Part shown: positions 62,304-64,000 of the stretch, piece by piece
Numbering within the stretch: the first letter of the stretch is position 1
How the letters are laid out: the number at the start of each line of letters is the position of its first letter
DNA from: Alkalihalobacillus sp. TS-13
GTDB lineage: Bacteria; Bacillota; Bacilli; Bacillales; Fictibacillaceae
NCBI RefSeq assembly: GCF_019720915.1
Contig: NZ_JAHKSI010000005.1
Location: forward strand, 106,590-170,589
DNA length: 64,000 nt
Reading direction: 5' to 3'
Position numbers and translations under genes: made by a program
The notes under the pieces: generated by a model
The model's input: only the letters and a program-made list of their open reading frames with translations
The model's database searches: none
Told to the model about the DNA's origin: nothing

Positions 62304-62900
62304 ATGAATACCAAGCAGTGGAGAGTAGGAATTTTTCTGTTTCATGATGTAGAAGTATTAGACTTTGCAGGTCCATTCGAAGTATTTTCAGTAACTACTT
62401 TAGAAAATGGTGATAAGCCGTTTGTTGTTAACACAATATCAGAACAAGGTAACTTAATTTGTGCTCGAAATGGTTTGAAAGTACAACCAGACTTTAATTT
62501 TGAAAATATGCCTCCATTCGATATCTTAATTATCCCTGGCGGTTTAGGTGCAAGGGAAAGAGAAATACATAATGATCATGTTATAAAGTGGATTGAAAAC
62601 GAAAAAGAAAATGTGCAACTAATGACCTCAGTTTGTACGGGGTCCTTATTATTAGCAAAAGCAGGTTTACTAAAAGGTAAAAAAGCAACAACACATTGGT
62701 CAAGCCTTGAAAGACTAAAAAAAGAATTTCCAGAAGTCGTTGTACAACATGGGGTTAAATTCGTAGATGAAGGAAATATAGTAACATCCGGAGGGATTTC
62801 AGCAGGTATAAATATGTCATTTCATATCGTAAAAAGATTATTAGGCACTGAAGTAGCTAAAGAAACGGCGAAAAGGATGGAATATGATATTGTTTTTTAG
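62304..62900 (+). CDS. DJ-1/PfpI family protein
   Basis: Cytoplasmic protein of 198 residues with the class I glutamine amidotransferase-like fold. Key features are VGIFLFHDVEVLDFAGPFEVF at the start, LIIPGGLGARERE and the nucleophile elbow SVCTGSLLLAKAGLLKG with the likely reactive Cys; TTHW follows. Relatives include isonitrile hydratase and the regulator domain of GATase1/AraC proteins; no DNA-binding domain is attached here. ATG at 62304 follows AAAGGGGAG; the longer open frame upstream runs into the repeat. Substrate unknown. Confidence 0.88.
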   Translation: MNTKQWRVGIFLFHDVEVLDFAGPFEVFSVTTLENGDKPFVVNTISEQGNLICARNGLKVQPDFNFENMPPFDILIIPGGLGAREREIHNDHVIKWIENEKENVQLMTSVCTGSLLLAKAGLLKGKKATTHWSSLERLKKEFPEVVVQHGVKFVDEGNIVTSGGISAGINMSFHIVKRLLGTEVAKETAKRMEYDIVF

Positions 62901-62913
62901 ATCTTCAACAATC

Positions 62914-62998
62914 AGGCGCAATTCAAGAAGATCGGATTACGTCCATTGTTCCGTTAAATGGGGACATTAATCCAAGAAGGATTAATGCTCCTTTTGTA
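62914..62998 (+). repeat. Accessory-region hairpin repeat, copy 4 (most complete)
   Basis: GGCGCAATTCAAGAAGATCG, GGATTACGTCCATTGTTCCG, TTAAATGGGG and the stem CATTAATCC/GGATTAATG, ending TCCTTTTG. It is nearly the consensus with copy 1a and forms a terminator between the DJ-1-like and SDR genes. Confidence 0.75.
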
Positions 62999-63044
62999 TA
63001 AATCTAATTAAATGAGGAAGTAAAAAAGTGAGAGGATTTTATTA

Positions 63045-63779
63045 GTGGTTAAAAATAGAAAAGTAATAATAACGGGTGCGGCTTCTGGAATTGGAAAAGA
63101 AATTGTTAAACAATGTTTACTTGAAGGAGCTTCAGTAATTGCATGTGATATTAATGAATCCTCCCTACATGAGTTAAAACGGTCAACAGATGACCAGTAT
63201 GTTCTGCATACATATCAGGTAGATGTAAGTGAGTATGAAGAGGTTGCCAAGTTTTTTGAATATGTTAGAACGGAACATTCTGATGTTGATAGTTTAGTAA
63301 ATAATGCAGGGATTTATTTAGCAAAGAATATACTTGATTATAAGGTAGACGAAATTGATAAAGTCCTTGATATAAACGTTAAGGGATGTGTTTATTTCTC
63401 ACAAATGTTCGGGAGGAAATTACTTCAAAACCAACGTAAGGGAGTGGTCGTGAATATGTCTTCAGTATCAGGGATAGAAGGCAGTTCAGATGCAATTTAT
63501 GGGATATCAAAAGCTGCCATACTTGGTTTAACTAAGAGTAATGCAATGAATTTCTCGCCTTACATCCGTGTTAATGCAGTTGCGCCTACCATGGTTAATA
63601 CTGCGATGATGGGTACAATACCTGATTGGAGAAAAGAGGAATATTTAAATCACCAACTCATCGATACACCTGTAATGCCTAAAGATGTTGCTGATACAGT
63701 TATCTTCTTATTATCAGATAAATCTAAGCATTACACAGGGGCAACATTTGATTTGAATAATGGAGGATATATAAGATAG
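63045..63779 (+). CDS. Short-chain dehydrogenase/reductase (SDR)
   Basis: NAD(P)-dependent oxidoreductase of 244 residues. Cofactor site VIITGAASGIGKEIVKQ, LVNNAGIYL, catalytic Ser in VVNMSSVSGIEGS, and Tyr/Lys in YGISKAAILGL (YxxxK). DLNNGGYIR matches the typical C-terminal ending. GTG start, with a modest GAGAGGA binding site. Substrate unknown. It is a single gene at the end of the accessory stretch, before an IS110 element. Confidence 0.9.
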   Translation: MVKNRKVIITGAASGIGKEIVKQCLLEGASVIACDINESSLHELKRSTDDQYVLHTYQVDVSEYEEVAKFFEYVRTEHSDVDSLVNNAGIYLAKNILDYKVDEIDKVLDINVKGCVYFSQMFGRKLLQNQRKGVVVNMSSVSGIEGSSDAIYGISKAAILGLTKSNAMNFSPYIRVNAVAPTMVNTAMMGTIPDWRKEEYLNHQLIDTPVMPKDVADTVIFLLSDKSKHYTGATFDLNNGGYIR

Positions 63780-63981
63780 TTCTTGTTTTGTTCAAATGTA
63801 CCAGCTATTATATGCTAATTGTTTATTCAAGAATTGGTTTCTTCAGTAAAAATACCTCTTTTTCCTTCTAGAGGGCAGCATTCCTGTTATGAAGTAATAT
63901 CGGAGTTGAGAAAGAAATAAGCCCCTTGGTATGATGTTTTAAGCTGGCCAGCAAAAAAACAACATTCCAGGAGGCTGCACA

Positions 63982-64000
63982 ATGAATTATAACCAAAATC
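63982..64000 (+). CDS. Start of an IS110-family transposase, cut by window edge
   Basis: Only MNYNQN is visible, preceded by CCAGGAGGCTGCACA. Transposases of the IS110 family in Bacillaceae commonly begin with this MNYxQN pattern, and the element would match the C-terminal fragment at 59992-60229. The 200 bp before it (63780-63981) contain no other gene; its last part may be the IS left end. Confidence 0.5.

Overview
The window looks like chromosome of a low-GC, spore-forming member of the Bacillaceae, possibly salt-tolerant. The evidence is strong AGGAGG-type ribosome binding sites, a levansucrase/endolevanase pair in the Bacillus subtilis order, an OpuC-type osmoprotectant importer, a HelD helicase, a GlpP antiterminator and a fragment of a Ger(x)C germination gene. 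I saw no rRNA, tRNA or CRISPR array. The genus is not determined.

Layout. 1-536 is the start of a class A penicillin-binding protein that runs off the left edge. 0.56-1.1 kb holds intergenic repeats. 1.2-3.9 kb is an osmoprotectant ABC operon. 4.5-7.8 kb is a tandem pair of secreted subtilases, followed by two secreted low-complexity proteins (8.0-9.9 kb) and an IS remnant. 10.3-26.8 kb is a fructan island: on the minus strand a sensor kinase, response regulator, orphan sugar-binding lipoprotein, levansucrase and endolevanase; then a DeoR regulator divergent from an RbsBAC-type importer that is followed by a giant levanase. 27.1-30.6 kb is a cstA operon with a candidate selenoprotein, a cory-CC-star-like protein and an ArsA-like ATPase. 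30.8-32.9 kb is helD. 33.4-37.9 kb is a D-threonate/D-erythronate operon (GntP permease, PdxA2, DUF1537 kinase, DeoR). 38.4-43.4 kb is a LacI-regulated sugar ABC operon ending in a decayed alpha-glucosidase. 43.4-45.8 kb has DoxX, an extradiol dioxygenase, a cupin regulator and a small protein. 46.1-51.0 kb is a gluconate operon divergent from an RpiR regulator. 52.1-55.9 kb has GlpP and a large lamin-tail/FN3 secreted protein. 56.2-64.0 kb is an accessory stretch of short genes separated by a recurring hairpin repeat, with IS110 pieces and a Ger(x)C fragment.

Most of the window concerns carbon capture. Secreted GH32 enzymes and levansucrase make or cut fructans and an ABC importer takes up the product. 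Separate operons handle gluconate, threonate/erythronate and glycerate. Several promoters overlap good matches to the CcpA cre consensus, which fits catabolite control.

The most unusual item is at 28933-29325. A small gene downstream of cstA has a strong ribosome binding site, an in-frame UGA immediately before a Cys codon, and a 7-bp stem-loop at a distance compatible with a bacterial SECIS element. Other notable items are a GH32 catalytic domain split by about 500 residues of carbohydrate-binding modules, a MITE with a 9-bp target duplication, and several families of ordered intergenic repeats.
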